64,000 nucleotides of DNA from Martelella limonii. Its GTDB lineage: Bacteria > Pseudomonadota > Alphaproteobacteria > Rhizobiales > Rhizobiaceae. The stretch's first letter is position 1, and every line of letters starts with the position of its first letter. Under the pieces are notes generated by a model that was not told the DNA's origin, made no database searches, and saw only the letters and a list, made by a program, of their open reading frames with translations. The translations under genes were made by a program, and so were the position numbers. Of this stretch, positions 8,747 to 16,584 are shown piece after piece. The stretch lies in NCBI RefSeq assembly GCF_013344475.1, contig NZ_JABUOU010000003.1, positions 423,140-487,139 on the forward strand, read 5' to 3'.

Positions 8747-10570
8747 ATGGCACTTCGCAACATCGCGATCATCGCGCACGTTGACCATGGCAAGACGACC
8801 CTTGTCGACGAGCTTCTGAAACAGTCCGGCTCTTTCCGTGAGAACCAGCGCGTCGACGAACGCGTGATGGATTCAAACGACCTTGAAAAGGAACGCGGGA
8901 TCACCATCCTCGCCAAGGCGACCTCGGTCGTCTGGAAGGACACCCGCATCAACATCGTCGACACCCCCGGCCACGCCGACTTCGGCGGTGAGGTCGAGCG
9001 TATCCTGTCGATGGTGGATGGCGCGATCGTTCTGGTCGATGCCGCCGAAGGCCCGATGCCGCAGACCAAGTTCGTGGTCGGCAAGGCGCTGAAGGTCGGC
9101 CTGAAGCCGATCGTCGCGATCAACAAGATCGACCGTCCGGATGCCCGCGCCGATGAAGTCGTCAACGAGGTCTTCGACCTGTTTGCGGCCCTCGACGCCA
9201 CCGACGAGCAGCTCGACTTCCACATTCTTTACGGCTCCGGCCGCGCCGGCTGGATGAACACGTCCCCCGAAGGTCCGAAGGACCAGGGCCTCGGCCCGCT
9301 TCTTGATCTCGTGGTCGAGCATGTTCCGGCGCCGACGGTTGCAGAAGGCCCGTTCTCGATGATCGGCACGCTGCTGGAAGCCAACCCCTATCTCGGCCGC
9401 ATCATCACCGGTCGCATCAATTCCGGCACGATCAAGCCGAACCAGGCCGTCAAGGTTCTCGGCCAGGACGGCAAGACCGTCGAAACCGGTCGCGTCTCGA
9501 AGATCCTCGCCTTCCGCGGCATCGAGCGCCAGCCGATCGAGGAAGCCCAGGCAGGCGACATCGTCGCGATTGCCGGCCTTTCCAAGGGTACGGTTGCCGA
9601 CACCTTCTGCGATCCGGCAATCAGCACGCCGCTGACCGCACAGCCGATCGACCCGCCGACCGTCACCATGTCCTTCATCGTGAACGATAGCCCGCTTGCC
9701 GGCACCGAGGGCGACAAGGTCACGAGCCGCGTCATCCGCGACCGACTGCTGAAGGAAGCGGAAGGCAATGTCGCACTGAAGATCGAGGAAGCCGAGGGTA
9801 AGGACTCATTCTACGTCTCCGGCCGCGGCGAACTTCAGCTTGCCGTGCTGATCGAGACCATGCGCCGCGAAGGCTTCGAGATCGCCGTGTCGCGTCCGCG
9901 CGTCGTCATGCACAATGACGAGGAAACCGGCCAGCTGATGGAACCGGTCGAGGAAGTCGTCATCGACGTCGATGAAGAGCATTCCGGTGTCGTCGTGCAG
10001 AAGATGGCCGAACGCAAGGGCGAGATGGTTGAACTCCGTCCGTCGGGCGGCGATCGCGTGCGTCTGCGCTTCTTCGCACCGACCCGTGGCCTGATCGGCT
10101 ACCAGTCGGAGCTTCTGACCGACACCCGCGGCACGGCGATCATGAACCGCCTGTTCCACGCCTACCAGCCCTACAAGGGTGAGATCGGCGGCCGCAACCA
10201 GGGCGTTCTGCTCTCCAACCAGGCCGGCGAGGCTGTCGCCTATGCGATGTTCAACCTCGAAGATCGCGGCCCGATGATCATCGAGCCGGGCGACAAGGTC
10301 TATGCCGGCATGATCGTCGGCATCCACACCCGCGACAACGACCTCGAGGTCAACGTGCTGAAGGGCAAGCAGCTCACCAACATCCGCTCGGCCGGCAAGG
10401 ACGAAGCGGTCAAGCTGACGCCGCCGATCCGCATGACGCTCGACCGGGCGCTCTCCTGGATCCAGGACGACGAGCTGATGGAAGTCACCCCGAAGTCGAT
10501 CCGCCTCAGGAAGATGTATCTCGATTCCAACGAGCGCAAGCGCTTCGAAAAATCCCGCGCCGCAGGCTGA
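8747..10570 (+). CDS. typA: Ribosome-associated translational GTPase TypA/BipA
   Basis: A 607-residue translational GTPase of the EF-G/LepA superfamily that acts in ribosome assembly and stress adaptation. G1 is AHVDHGKTTL (residues about 10-19), the switch carries ERGITIL, G3 is DTPGHADFGG and G4 is NKID. The TypA-specific C-terminal domain follows, with the segment RGLIGYQSELLTDTRGTAI and ending in RKMYLDSNERKR. Length and order match TypA. The ribosome-binding site is weak (AGAG 9 bases before the ATG). A strong terminator follows, so it is a single-gene unit. Confidence 0.97.
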   Translation: MALRNIAIIAHVDHGKTTLVDELLKQSGSFRENQRVDERVMDSNDLEKERGITILAKATSVVWKDTRINIVDTPGHADFGGEVERILSMVDGAIVLVDAAEGPMPQTKFVVGKALKVGLKPIVAINKIDRPDARADEVVNEVFDLFAALDATDEQLDFHILYGSGRAGWMNTSPEGPKDQGLGPLLDLVVEHVPAPTVAEGPFSMIGTLLEANPYLGRIITGRINSGTIKPNQAVKVLGQDGKTVETGRVSKILAFRGIERQPIEEAQAGDIVAIAGLSKGTVADTFCDPAISTPLTAQPIDPPTVTMSFIVNDSPLAGTEGDKVTSRVIRDRLLKEAEGNVALKIEEAEGKDSFYVSGRGELQLAVLIETMRREGFEIAVSRPRVVMHNDEETGQLMEPVEEVVIDVDEEHSGVVVQKMAERKGEMVELRPSGGDRVRLRFFAPTRGLIGYQSELLTDTRGTAIMNRLFHAYQPYKGEIGGRNQGVLLSNQAGEAVAYAMFNLEDRGPMIIEPGDKVYAGMIVGIHTRDNDLEVNVLKGKQLTNIRSAGKDEAVKLTPPIRMTLDRALSWIQDDELMEVTPKSIRLRKMYLDSNERKRFEKSRAAG

Positions 10571-10595
10571 TCGGTGACACGAGCCTTGAATCGAA

Positions 10596-10624
10596 AAGGG
10601 CGGCCCTTACGGCCGCCCTTTTTT
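10596..10624 (+). terminator. Intrinsic terminator of typA
   Basis: AAGGGCGGCC, loop CTTAC, GGCCGCCCTT: a perfect 10-base-pair stem followed by a T-run, 26 bases after the stop codon. Confidence 0.92.
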
Positions 10625-10728
10625 CGTTTACCCCACATTGGTGAGACAACGCCCGGAACATGGCGCTGGCGTTCGCCGCCCCATAGCCCCTTGACCCCTG
10701 CCGTATCCCACGGCATAGATGAGCGCAT

Positions 10729-10810
10729 CCGAGGGGTGTGTCCACGACACTGAGATGGCGAAAGCCGAACCCTTGAACCTGATCCGGGTGATACCGGCGT
10801 AGGAACGGAG
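10729..10810 (+). promoter_or_regulatory. TPP (THI-element) riboswitch
   Basis: The conserved TPP aptamer cores are present in order: GAGGGGTG, then CTGAGATGGC, then ACCCTTGAACCTGATCCGGG and GATACCGGCGTAGGAA. These are the pyrimidine- and pyrophosphate-sensor helices. It lies 73 bases upstream of the thiX-like start, so the transporter genes should be repressed when thiamine pyrophosphate is plentiful. Confidence 0.95.
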
Positions 10811-10851
10811 TTTGGTCTTGAGCGACATGCCCAGAAAATCAGTCTCGTCCT

Positions 10852-10880
10852 CCGCTTCCCGGCTTGTCCGGGGAGAGCGG
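10852..10880 (+). promoter_or_regulatory. Shine-Dalgarno-sequestering hairpin (riboswitch expression platform)
   Basis: CCGC-TT-CCCGG (10852-10862), loop CTTGT, then CCGGG-GAGA-GCGG (10868-10880) can pair, with mismatches in the middle. The 3' arm contains the Shine-Dalgarno GGGGAGAG, 5 bases before the TTG start at 10883. There is no T-run, which points to translational rather than transcriptional control. Confidence 0.6.
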
Positions 10881-10882
10881 GA

Positions 10883-11638
10883 TTGAAGCGCCATTTATCC
10901 TCGACACTCACATTCCTGACGATCACGATGGCGATGCTGGCGCTCTGGCAGGCGATCGTCGATCTTGCCGATCTGCCGCGTTATATCCTGCCGCCGCCGG
11001 TCTCCGTCGTCGAGAAACTGTGGTCGGCGCGTGTCATGCTGTTTGCCCAGTCGCTGGTGACCCTCCGTGAGATCCTGGCGGGCTTTGCGGCCGGCGCCCT
11101 CTTCGGCGCGGCCGCCGCCATCGGCATCGCCGCCTTCCCCCGCTTCGGCCGCTTCGTCTGGCCGGTTCTGGTGGTGCTGCAGTCCTTTCCCGTCTTCGTC
11201 ATCGCGCCAATGCTGGTGCTCTGGTTCGGCTTCGGCATCGCCTCGAAAGTGGTGATGACCACGATCATCGTGTTCTTTCCGGTCGCCTCCAACTTCGCCG
11301 ACGGGCTGCGGCGGACCGATCCGGACGTGGTGGCCGCCGCAAGGCTCGACGGCGCCGGGCATGTCGCGCTGCTACGCTTCATCCGTCTGCCGCTGGCGCT
11401 GCCGCAGCTCTTCTCCGGCCTGAGGATCGCCGCACCGCTTGCTCCGCTCGGCGCCGTTGTCGGCGAATGGGTGGGTTCTGCGGGCGGCCTCGGCTTCGTG
11501 ATGGTGCAGGCCAATGCCCGGATGCAGACCGACACCGTGTTTGCCGCCATGCTGATCCTCGCGCTCGAGGCAGTCCTGTTCCGCAAGGCGGTCGATCTGG
11601 CCGCCCCCCTCTTCACCCGCTGGTCGCATGAGGATTAA
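10883..11638 (+). CDS. thiX: ABC transporter permease for a thiamine pyrimidine precursor (ThiX-like)
   Basis: A 251-residue inner-membrane permease of the SsuC/TauC/ThiX family with about six hydrophobic spans and the ATPase-coupling EAA-type loop (VVAAARLDGAGHVALLRFIRLPLALP, residues roughly 150-175). It starts at a TTG preceded by GGGGAGAG at 5 bases, and this site lies in the riboswitch expression platform. The TPP riboswitch and the downstream THI5-like binding protein indicate uptake of hydroxymethylpyrimidine or a related thiamine precursor. No ATPase gene accompanies it, which is unusual. Confidence 0.85.
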   Translation: MKRHLSSTLTFLTITMAMLALWQAIVDLADLPRYILPPPVSVVEKLWSARVMLFAQSLVTLREILAGFAAGALFGAAAAIGIAAFPRFGRFVWPVLVVLQSFPVFVIAPMLVLWFGFGIASKVVMTTIIVFFPVASNFADGLRRTDPDVVAAARLDGAGHVALLRFIRLPLALPQLFSGLRIAAPLAPLGAVVGEWVGSAGGLGFVMVQANARMQTDTVFAAMLILALEAVLFRKAVDLAAPLFTRWSHED

Positions 11639-11661
11639 GCGACCCGACAAAGGAGACTGAC

Positions 11662-12606
11662 ATGTTGAAAACGATCGCGCTCGCAGCGATGCTTTCCCTT
11701 GCCCCCGCACTGGCGAACGCCGCCGACAAGCTTCAGGTCATTCTGGAGTGGTATGTGAACCCGGACCATGCCCCGATGGTGATTGCCGCCGAGAACGGCT
11801 ATTTCGAAGAAGCGGGCCTCGATGTGGAACTGGTGCCGCCGGCCGATCCCTCGATGGTGCCGCGCATGGTCGCCGCCGGCAAGGCCGATATCGGCATCCA
11901 TTACCAGCCCAACCTCTATCTCGATCATGACGCGGGCATCGATATCGTCCGCTTCGGCACGCTGGTTGCGACCCCGCTCAACACGCTGACGGTGCTGGCC
12001 GATGGCCCGGTGACCGACCTTTCCGCCCTCAAGGGCAAGAAGATCGGCTTCTCGGTATCGGGCATCGAGGACGCCGTGGTGGCCGCCATGCTGCAATCCA
12101 CAGGCCTGACCAGAGACGACATCACCCTCGTCAACGTCAATTTCGCGCTCACCCAGTCGCTTCTGTCCGGCCAGGTGGACGCCACGATCGGCGCCTTCCG
12201 CAATTTCGAGCTCACCCAGATGCAGATCGAGGGTGAAGAGGGCAAGGCCTTCTATCCCGAAGAGCACGGCGTGCCGGTCTATGACGAACTGATCTATGTA
12301 ACCCGCAGCGACATGATCGGCGACGACCGTCTGCCGCGCTTTCTCGATGCGGTGGAAAAGGCGACGATCTTCATCACCAACCATCCGGAAGAGGCCTGGG
12401 AGAGTTTTGCGCGCGCCTATCCCGACCTCGACGACACATTGAACCGGCAGGCCTTCGCCGACACGATCCCCCGCTTTGCCAAGCGCCCTGCCGCCAGCGA
12501 TGAAGAACGCTATCGCCGTTTCGGCGCCTTCATGGCCGAGAGCGGCCTGATCGGCACGGCGCCCGATGTGGATGCGATTTCCGTGTCAGTTCTTAACGAA
12601 AAGTAA
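11662..12606 (+). CDS. thiY: NMT1/THI5-like periplasmic pyrimidine-precursor binding protein (ThiY-like)
   Basis: A 314-residue substrate-binding protein with a Sec signal peptide (MLKTIALAAMLSLAPALANA, cleavage after about residue 20). The mature part opens with the family pattern LQVILEWYVNPDHAPMVIA followed by ENGYFEEAGLDVELV, and has GKADIGIHYQPNL, all typical of NMT1/THI5-like proteins that bind formylaminopyrimidine or HMP. AAAGGAGA precedes the ATG. It follows thiX by 23 bases under the same TPP riboswitch. The usual third gene (thiZ ATPase) is absent; the next gene is a small membrane protein. Confidence 0.9.
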   Translation: MLKTIALAAMLSLAPALANAADKLQVILEWYVNPDHAPMVIAAENGYFEEAGLDVELVPPADPSMVPRMVAAGKADIGIHYQPNLYLDHDAGIDIVRFGTLVATPLNTLTVLADGPVTDLSALKGKKIGFSVSGIEDAVVAAMLQSTGLTRDDITLVNVNFALTQSLLSGQVDATIGAFRNFELTQMQIEGEEGKAFYPEEHGVPVYDELIYVTRSDMIGDDRLPRFLDAVEKATIFITNHPEEAWESFARAYPDLDDTLNRQAFADTIPRFAKRPAASDEERYRRFGAFMAESGLIGTAPDVDAISVSVLNEK

Positions 12607-12759
12607 ACCGGCCTCAAATTGCCACAAAAGAACTTTAGAAAGAATGGAAAGAGGCGGCCGGGTGGCCGTCTCGCCATTCGGTCTTTTGTTCAGAAATCCG
12701 AGGCGTGCCTCGCAAAGATCGATCTCTTGTCTTGTAGTTGCCGCGTTTGGAGATCGGAC

Positions 12760-12963
12760 ATGAAACTTGCCGGCCTTGTGCTGGTTGTGGTCGGGCTTGC
12801 CGGCCTGACCATCCGTCTATTGTTTTCCTCATACCGCGATGTTGCGGGCACGATCGAGGGCAGCCTTCTGACCCCGCTGTCCCATCTGGTGATCGTTGCA
12901 GGCGCCATGCTTCTGGCGCTTCACCTCGCCTTCCGGGTGCTCCGCCACGTCATGCATCACTGA
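12760..12963 (+). CDS. Small two-helix membrane protein, unrecognised
   Basis: A 67-residue product with two hydrophobic segments (about residues 2-20, LAGLVLVVVGLAGLTI, and 40-58, HLVIVAGAMLLALHLAF) joined by a short polar loop, with a basic, His-rich C-terminus. GGAG stands 8 bases before the ATG at 12760. Upstream in-frame codons read as low-quality sequence, so this start is chosen. I do not recognise a family. It lies 153 bases after thiY with no clear terminator between them, so co-transcription is possible but not established. Confidence 0.55.
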   Translation: MKLAGLVLVVVGLAGLTIRLLFSSYRDVAGTIEGSLLTPLSHLVIVAGAMLLALHLAFRVLRHVMHH

Positions 12964-13079
12964 AGCGGGCGCTGCGCCTACGGCGCATTCACGCCCGCCG
13001 CCGGTGAAGACGCGCCGAACGCGCCGCCCGTCCCTGTCCCGCGTACAGAATGAGGCGTGTTTAACTAGAGGCAACCGCG

Positions 13080-13721
13080 TCAGATCCGCTTGCCCGCGCG
13101 CTCATGTTCCGTGCGCTGGATGAAGGCTGCCACGTCCCGGTCTGCCGGATAGAATTCCAGATAACGCCGCCATACCTCGACCGCCGCATCTTCCCTGCCG
13201 GACCTGTCGAGGATCGTCGCCATCAGCCCCAGCGCGCCAAAATCACGCGGTTCCAGCGCAAGCGAGGTGCGGATGTCGTCCATGGCAGGGGCGAGGTCGC
13301 CATGGGTATAATGCAGCACCGCGCGCTTGCGGTAAGGCGCTGGCTCTTCCGGCCGCAAGGCAATCGCCTCGGACAGGAAATCGAGCGCTGCCGCGGTTCG
13401 TCCGCTGTTTTCGGCATCATCCGACCATTCGATCAGCAGGGAAACGGTCGCACTTTCGGAACGGTCGAGATATTCGTCGATCTGGCGGGCGATGCCGGCG
13501 GCGCGCGTCGCATCGCTGGTGCGCTTCAGCCGCGCATAGAGCCCATCCAGCGGATCGGCCTGATCGGCATCCGGCAGATCGGCTGCGCCCACATCAGGCT
13601 CGGAAGAGCCGGGCATCACCAGATCGGCGGAAGGGGGGACGGCAGTCTGCGCATGGGCGGCCTGCGGGCCTGCGGCGGCTGCGGAAAGAAAAATCAGGAA
13701 TGCAGACGTAAAAATGCGCAT
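13080..13721 (-). CDS. Secreted tetratricopeptide-repeat protein
   Basis: A 213-residue exported protein: a signal peptide (MRIFTSAFLIFLSAAAAGPQAAHA), a proline/aspartate-rich linker to about residue 60, then helical repeats with TPR spacing, for example GRTAAALDFLSEAIALRPEEPAPYRKRAVLHYTHGD written here only by its ends (GRTAAALDF at about 110 and HYTHGD at about 145), then MDDIRTSLALEPRDFGAL. TPR proteins act as periplasmic scaffolds. No partner is evident from context; rpmJ lies upstream on the same strand. Confidence 0.7.
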   Translation of the reverse strand: MRIFTSAFLIFLSAAAAGPQAAHAQTAVPPSADLVMPGSSEPDVGAADLPDADQADPLDGLYARLKRTSDATRAAGIARQIDEYLDRSESATVSLLIEWSDDAENSGRTAAALDFLSEAIALRPEEPAPYRKRAVLHYTHGDLAPAMDDIRTSLALEPRDFGALGLMATILDRSGREDAAVEVWRRYLEFYPADRDVAAFIQRTEHERAGKRI

Positions 13722-13777
13722 GACGGGAATGGTATCCCGTCATGGCAAAAATTCAAACAGATTTCTGACCGCTGGTC

Positions 13778-13903
13778 TCAGCCCTGACGGGCCTTGAAGC
13801 GGGGGTTCTGCTTGTTGATGATGTATACCCGGCCCTTGCGGCGCACCAGACGGTTTTCCCGGTGACGGGACTTGAGCGCCTTGAGCGAATTCTTGATCTT
13901 CAT
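13778..13903 (-). CDS. rpmJ: 50S ribosomal protein bL36, cysteine-free form
   Basis: A 41-residue basic protein beginning [11 protein letters not shown] and ending [11 protein letters not shown]. The order of basic residues and the final RxKxRQG motif match bL36. The zinc-ribbon cysteines of the classical form (CxxC...C...H) are all absent, so this is the C-minus paralogue, which needs no zinc. It stands alone as in many alphaproteobacteria, not in the spc ribosomal operon. Confidence 0.95.
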   Translation of the reverse strand: MKIKNSLKALKSRHRENRLVRRKGRVYIINKQNPRFKARQG

Positions 13904-14029
13904 GTTTTCGATCCGCTGTTTGTGCCGCTCTCGACTGATCAGTAAAGGCGGTCTGCATTGATATCCAAAGACGCACGTTTGACCGCGCGCCTGACTGTGG
14001 CCGGTACCTATAGAAGGATTGCCGCCAAG

Positions 14030-15094
14030 TCAACCGTTACGGCGCTTTTCGATGACGGTTACGTGGCCCATCTTGCGACCGGGCCGGGTTTCGGCCTTGC
14101 CATAGAGATGAACCAGCGCCGCAGGCGTCGCCATCCACTCCGGCAGCGCGTCCATGTCGTCGCCGATGATGTTGTGCATCACGCAATCGCTGTGGCGCAC
14201 GGGATCGATCAGCGGCAGTCCGCAGATGGCGCGGATATGCTGCTCGAACTGCGAGATCACGCAGGCCGCTTCCGTCCAGTGACCGGAATTGTGCACGCGG
14301 GGTGCAAATTCGTTGGCAATCAGCCGGCCATCACGGGCAACGAAAAGCTCAAGTCCCAGGACACCGACATAACCGAGCTCGCCGGCGAGACGTTCGGCCG
14401 CTTCCAGCGCCTTCGCGCTGATGTCATCGGACACATTGGCAGGCACGCGCGACACCCGCAGGATGCCCTCCCGGTGCTCATTCTCGGCCGGATCGAAGCA
14501 GACCACCGCGCCATCGGTCCCCCGAGCGGCGATCACCGAAATCTCGCGGTCGAAATCGATCCATTCCTCGAAAATCGCCGGCGCGCCGGCAAGCTCCGCA
14601 AACGCCTTTTCGGGATCATTGGCCGTGCCGGTGAACACCCATTGCCCCTTGCCGTCATAACCGAAGCGGCGGGTTTTGAGCACGCCGCGTCCGCCGAACG
14701 CCTCTAGCGCTGCGACGAGATCCTCAAGAGAGTCGACCGGGCGGAAACCGGCGGTCGCAATGCCGCTGTCGTTCAGGAAACGCTTCTCGGTCAGCCGGTC
14801 TTGCGAGATCGATAACGCGCGGGCGGGCGGATAGACAGGCCGCTCGGCAGAAAGCAGGCTCGCGCTGCGCTCCGGCACGTTCTCAAATTCGTAGGTGATG
14901 ATGTCTGAGCGGCGGGCAAGCTCCATCAGCGCTGCCTCGTCATCATAATCGGCAACCAGATGGTGGCTTGCGACCTGCGCCGCCGGGCAATCTTCCTGCG
15001 GCTCCAGCACGATCGTCCTGATCGCAAGCTGCGCCGCCGCCATGGCCAGCATGCGGCCGAGCTGGCCGCCGCCGATGATACCGATGGTCTTCAT
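14030..15094 (-). CDS. purK: N5-carboxyaminoimidazole ribonucleotide synthase
   Basis: ATP-dependent carboxylation of AIR to N5-CAIR in purine synthesis. The 354-residue ATP-grasp protein starts with the Rossmann-like IGIIGGGQLGRMLAMAA, has the ATP-grasp stretches GVLKTRRFGYDGKGQ and ELFVARDG and the Mg-binding NEFAPRVHNSGHWT near residues 255-268. It follows purE with a 3-base gap on the minus strand, so the two are one operon performing consecutive steps. Confidence 0.96.
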   Translation of the reverse strand: MKTIGIIGGGQLGRMLAMAAAQLAIRTIVLEPQEDCPAAQVASHHLVADYDDEAALMELARRSDIITYEFENVPERSASLLSAERPVYPPARALSISQDRLTEKRFLNDSGIATAGFRPVDSLEDLVAALEAFGGRGVLKTRRFGYDGKGQWVFTGTANDPEKAFAELAGAPAIFEEWIDFDREISVIAARGTDGAVVCFDPAENEHREGILRVSRVPANVSDDISAKALEAAERLAGELGYVGVLGLELFVARDGRLIANEFAPRVHNSGHWTEAACVISQFEQHIRAICGLPLIDPVRHSDCVMHNIIGDDMDALPEWMATPAALVHLYGKAETRPGRKMGHVTVIEKRRNG

Positions 15095-15097
15095 GGC

Positions 15098-15601
15098 TCA
15101 GTCGTCCTTGTCGATCGGATGTTCGGCGACGCTTGCCGCCTGACGCGCGCGATATTCATCAAGCCGCCCCGCGAGCTCGAGATCGGACAGCGCCAGAACC
15201 GCGGCGGCCAGAAGCGCGGCATTGACCGCACCCGCCTTGCCGATCGCAAGCGTGCCGACCGGAATGCCGGCCGGCATCTGCACGATCGAGAGCAGGCTGT
15301 CCTGACCGGAAAGCGCGCGTGACTGCACCGGAACGCCGAACACAGGCAGGGGCGTCAGCGCCGCGATCATGCCCGGCAGATGCGCCGCGCCACCGGCGCC
15401 CGCGATGATCACCTGAAAGCCGTCGCCGCGCGCGGCGCGGGCAAATTCATACATCCGGTCCGGCGTGCGGTGAGCCGAGACGATCCGTGCTTCATAGCCC
15501 ACGTCGAGAATATCGAGAATGTCGGCGGCACTCTTCATGGTCTCCCAATCGGACTGGGATCCCATGACAATGGCGACTGGCGGATTTTTGATCGGGCTCA
15601 T
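15098..15601 (-). CDS. purE: N5-carboxyaminoimidazole ribonucleotide mutase (class I PurE)
   Basis: Converts N5-CAIR to CAIR. The 167-residue protein shows GSQSDWETM near residue 15, the catalytic SAHRTPDRM, the [13 protein letters not shown] loop and [16 protein letters not shown], all standard for bacterial class I PurE. With purK directly downstream this is the N5-CAIR route, not the direct AIR carboxylase of animals. The gene is divergent from the DUF465 gene across a 259-base gap in which I see no other gene. Confidence 0.97.
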   Translation of the reverse strand: MSPIKNPPVAIVMGSQSDWETMKSAADILDILDVGYEARIVSAHRTPDRMYEFARAARGDGFQVIIAGAGGAAHLPGMIAALTPLPVFGVPVQSRALSGQDSLLSIVQMPAGIPVGTLAIGKAGAVNAALLAAAVLALSDLELAGRLDEYRARQAASVAEHPIDKDD

Positions 15602-15860
15602 CGGCGTTCCATGATTTCAACAAAATCGGCGAGTGTGGCAAGGCCGGTCGGCGCGGCGCCAGCCCTGCAAAAGGCTCTATCATCAATCGATTCCGGATGA
15701 AAGAAGCCGCCGGAAGGACCTTCCGCGGCATGCGACGCATTGCCCGCACAAAATCACATTTCCGCCTTCGACAAACGTCTGAGATCGTGGCATCCTGATA
15801 TTGCACTTTGATGACAAGGCGCCGCATCCGGCGGCCCCATAAAAGGAAGGATGTTTGCAA

Positions 15861-16034
15861 ATGACAGTTCAGACTCACCTTGCCGCTCTTGAGGAAAAAC
15901 ACTCCGAACTTGAAAAGAAGCTTCACGCCGTGATGACTTCTCCTTCCAGCCACGACGAAGAAATTGCCTCCATCAAACGCCGAAAACTCCAGCTCAAGGA
16001 CGAGATGGAGCGTCTTCAGCACGCCGCTTATTAA
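15861..16034 (+). CDS. DUF465 (YdcH-like) small coiled-coil protein
   Basis: A 57-residue charged helical protein beginning MTVQTHLAALEEKHSELEK. It has a heptad-like LxxLxxKHxxLExKL first helix and a second helix with IASIKRRKLQLKDEMERL; this pair of helices and the KRxKLxLKDE motif define DUF465. GGAAGG lies 10 bases before the ATG at 15861. The function of the family is not established. A terminator follows, so it is monocistronic. Confidence 0.88.
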   Translation: MTVQTHLAALEEKHSELEKKLHAVMTSPSSHDEEIASIKRRKLQLKDEMERLQHAAY

Positions 16035-16052
16035 GACACCAGCGTGTCCTCA

Positions 16053-16080
16053 AACGCCCCGGCAAGTCCGGGGCGTTTCT
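16053..16080 (+). terminator. Intrinsic terminator after the DUF465 gene
   Basis: AACGCCCCGG, loop CAAGT, CCGGGGCGTT, then TCTGTTT. A perfect 10-base-pair stem, 18 bases after the stop. Confidence 0.88.
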
Positions 16081-16141
16081 GTTTCGAGCGGCATTTCCAG
16101 AGATAGGTTGTTTCGTTTTCGACAGGGGCGCTGCTTCCGCA

Positions 16142-16504
16142 TCACCGTCCATTGTTGCGGGCGCGCTGATCCGGCTTCTTCATGACCCCGATCCTGACCA
16201 TCACTTCCTGCGGAATATCGTAGGTCGCCTTCAGGTGATGATCGGTACGAAGCCCGAGGTAATCGCGCTGGATGAACAGTGCAAAGGCGCGATCAGCCGC
16301 CTCCTGCACCAGTTCGTCGCGGTTAAGATTGGAACCCGGCGTCTCATCGTGGCGCTTCAGCGCCGCAAGCGCCTCCTCCAGCCGCCGCCCGATCCGCCCC
16401 AGCGCCTGCGCCGTCTCCTGCATGATCTCGTATTGCAGGGCATCGAGATCCGGGTCGAGCGGCTTGCTGCCGGTGCCGGGCAGTATCGGTTTCCTGGTGG
16501 CCAT
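16142..16504 (-). CDS. Conserved-looking cytoplasmic protein, unrecognised
   Basis: A 120-residue soluble, mainly helical protein with no signal peptide or membrane span. The middle part (about residues 25-60) is a charged amphipathic helix (QETAQALGRIGRRLEEALAAL), and the C-terminal third contains RDYLGLRTDHHLKATYDIP. Start: GTG at 16507 and ATG at 16504 are adjacent; AAAGGAAC is better spaced for the ATG. I do not assign a family with certainty. It is the downstream neighbour of a secreted protease on the same strand, 80 bases apart. Confidence 0.65.
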   Translation of the reverse strand: MATRKPILPGTGSKPLDPDLDALQYEIMQETAQALGRIGRRLEEALAALKRHDETPGSNLNRDELVQEAADRAFALFIQRDYLGLRTDHHLKATYDIPQEVMVRIGVMKKPDQRARNNGR

Positions 16505-16584
16505 CACGCGTTCCTTTCACTGCACCAAGATTGGCCGGAGAGGCAGCAAGATCAAGACCCGCGAAGCCCTGGCCATCACGATGA

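Noticed and set aside
12566..12763. 65-codon frame after thiY
   Set aside because: Overlaps the thiY end in another frame and ends inside a better supported small gene; no start signal.
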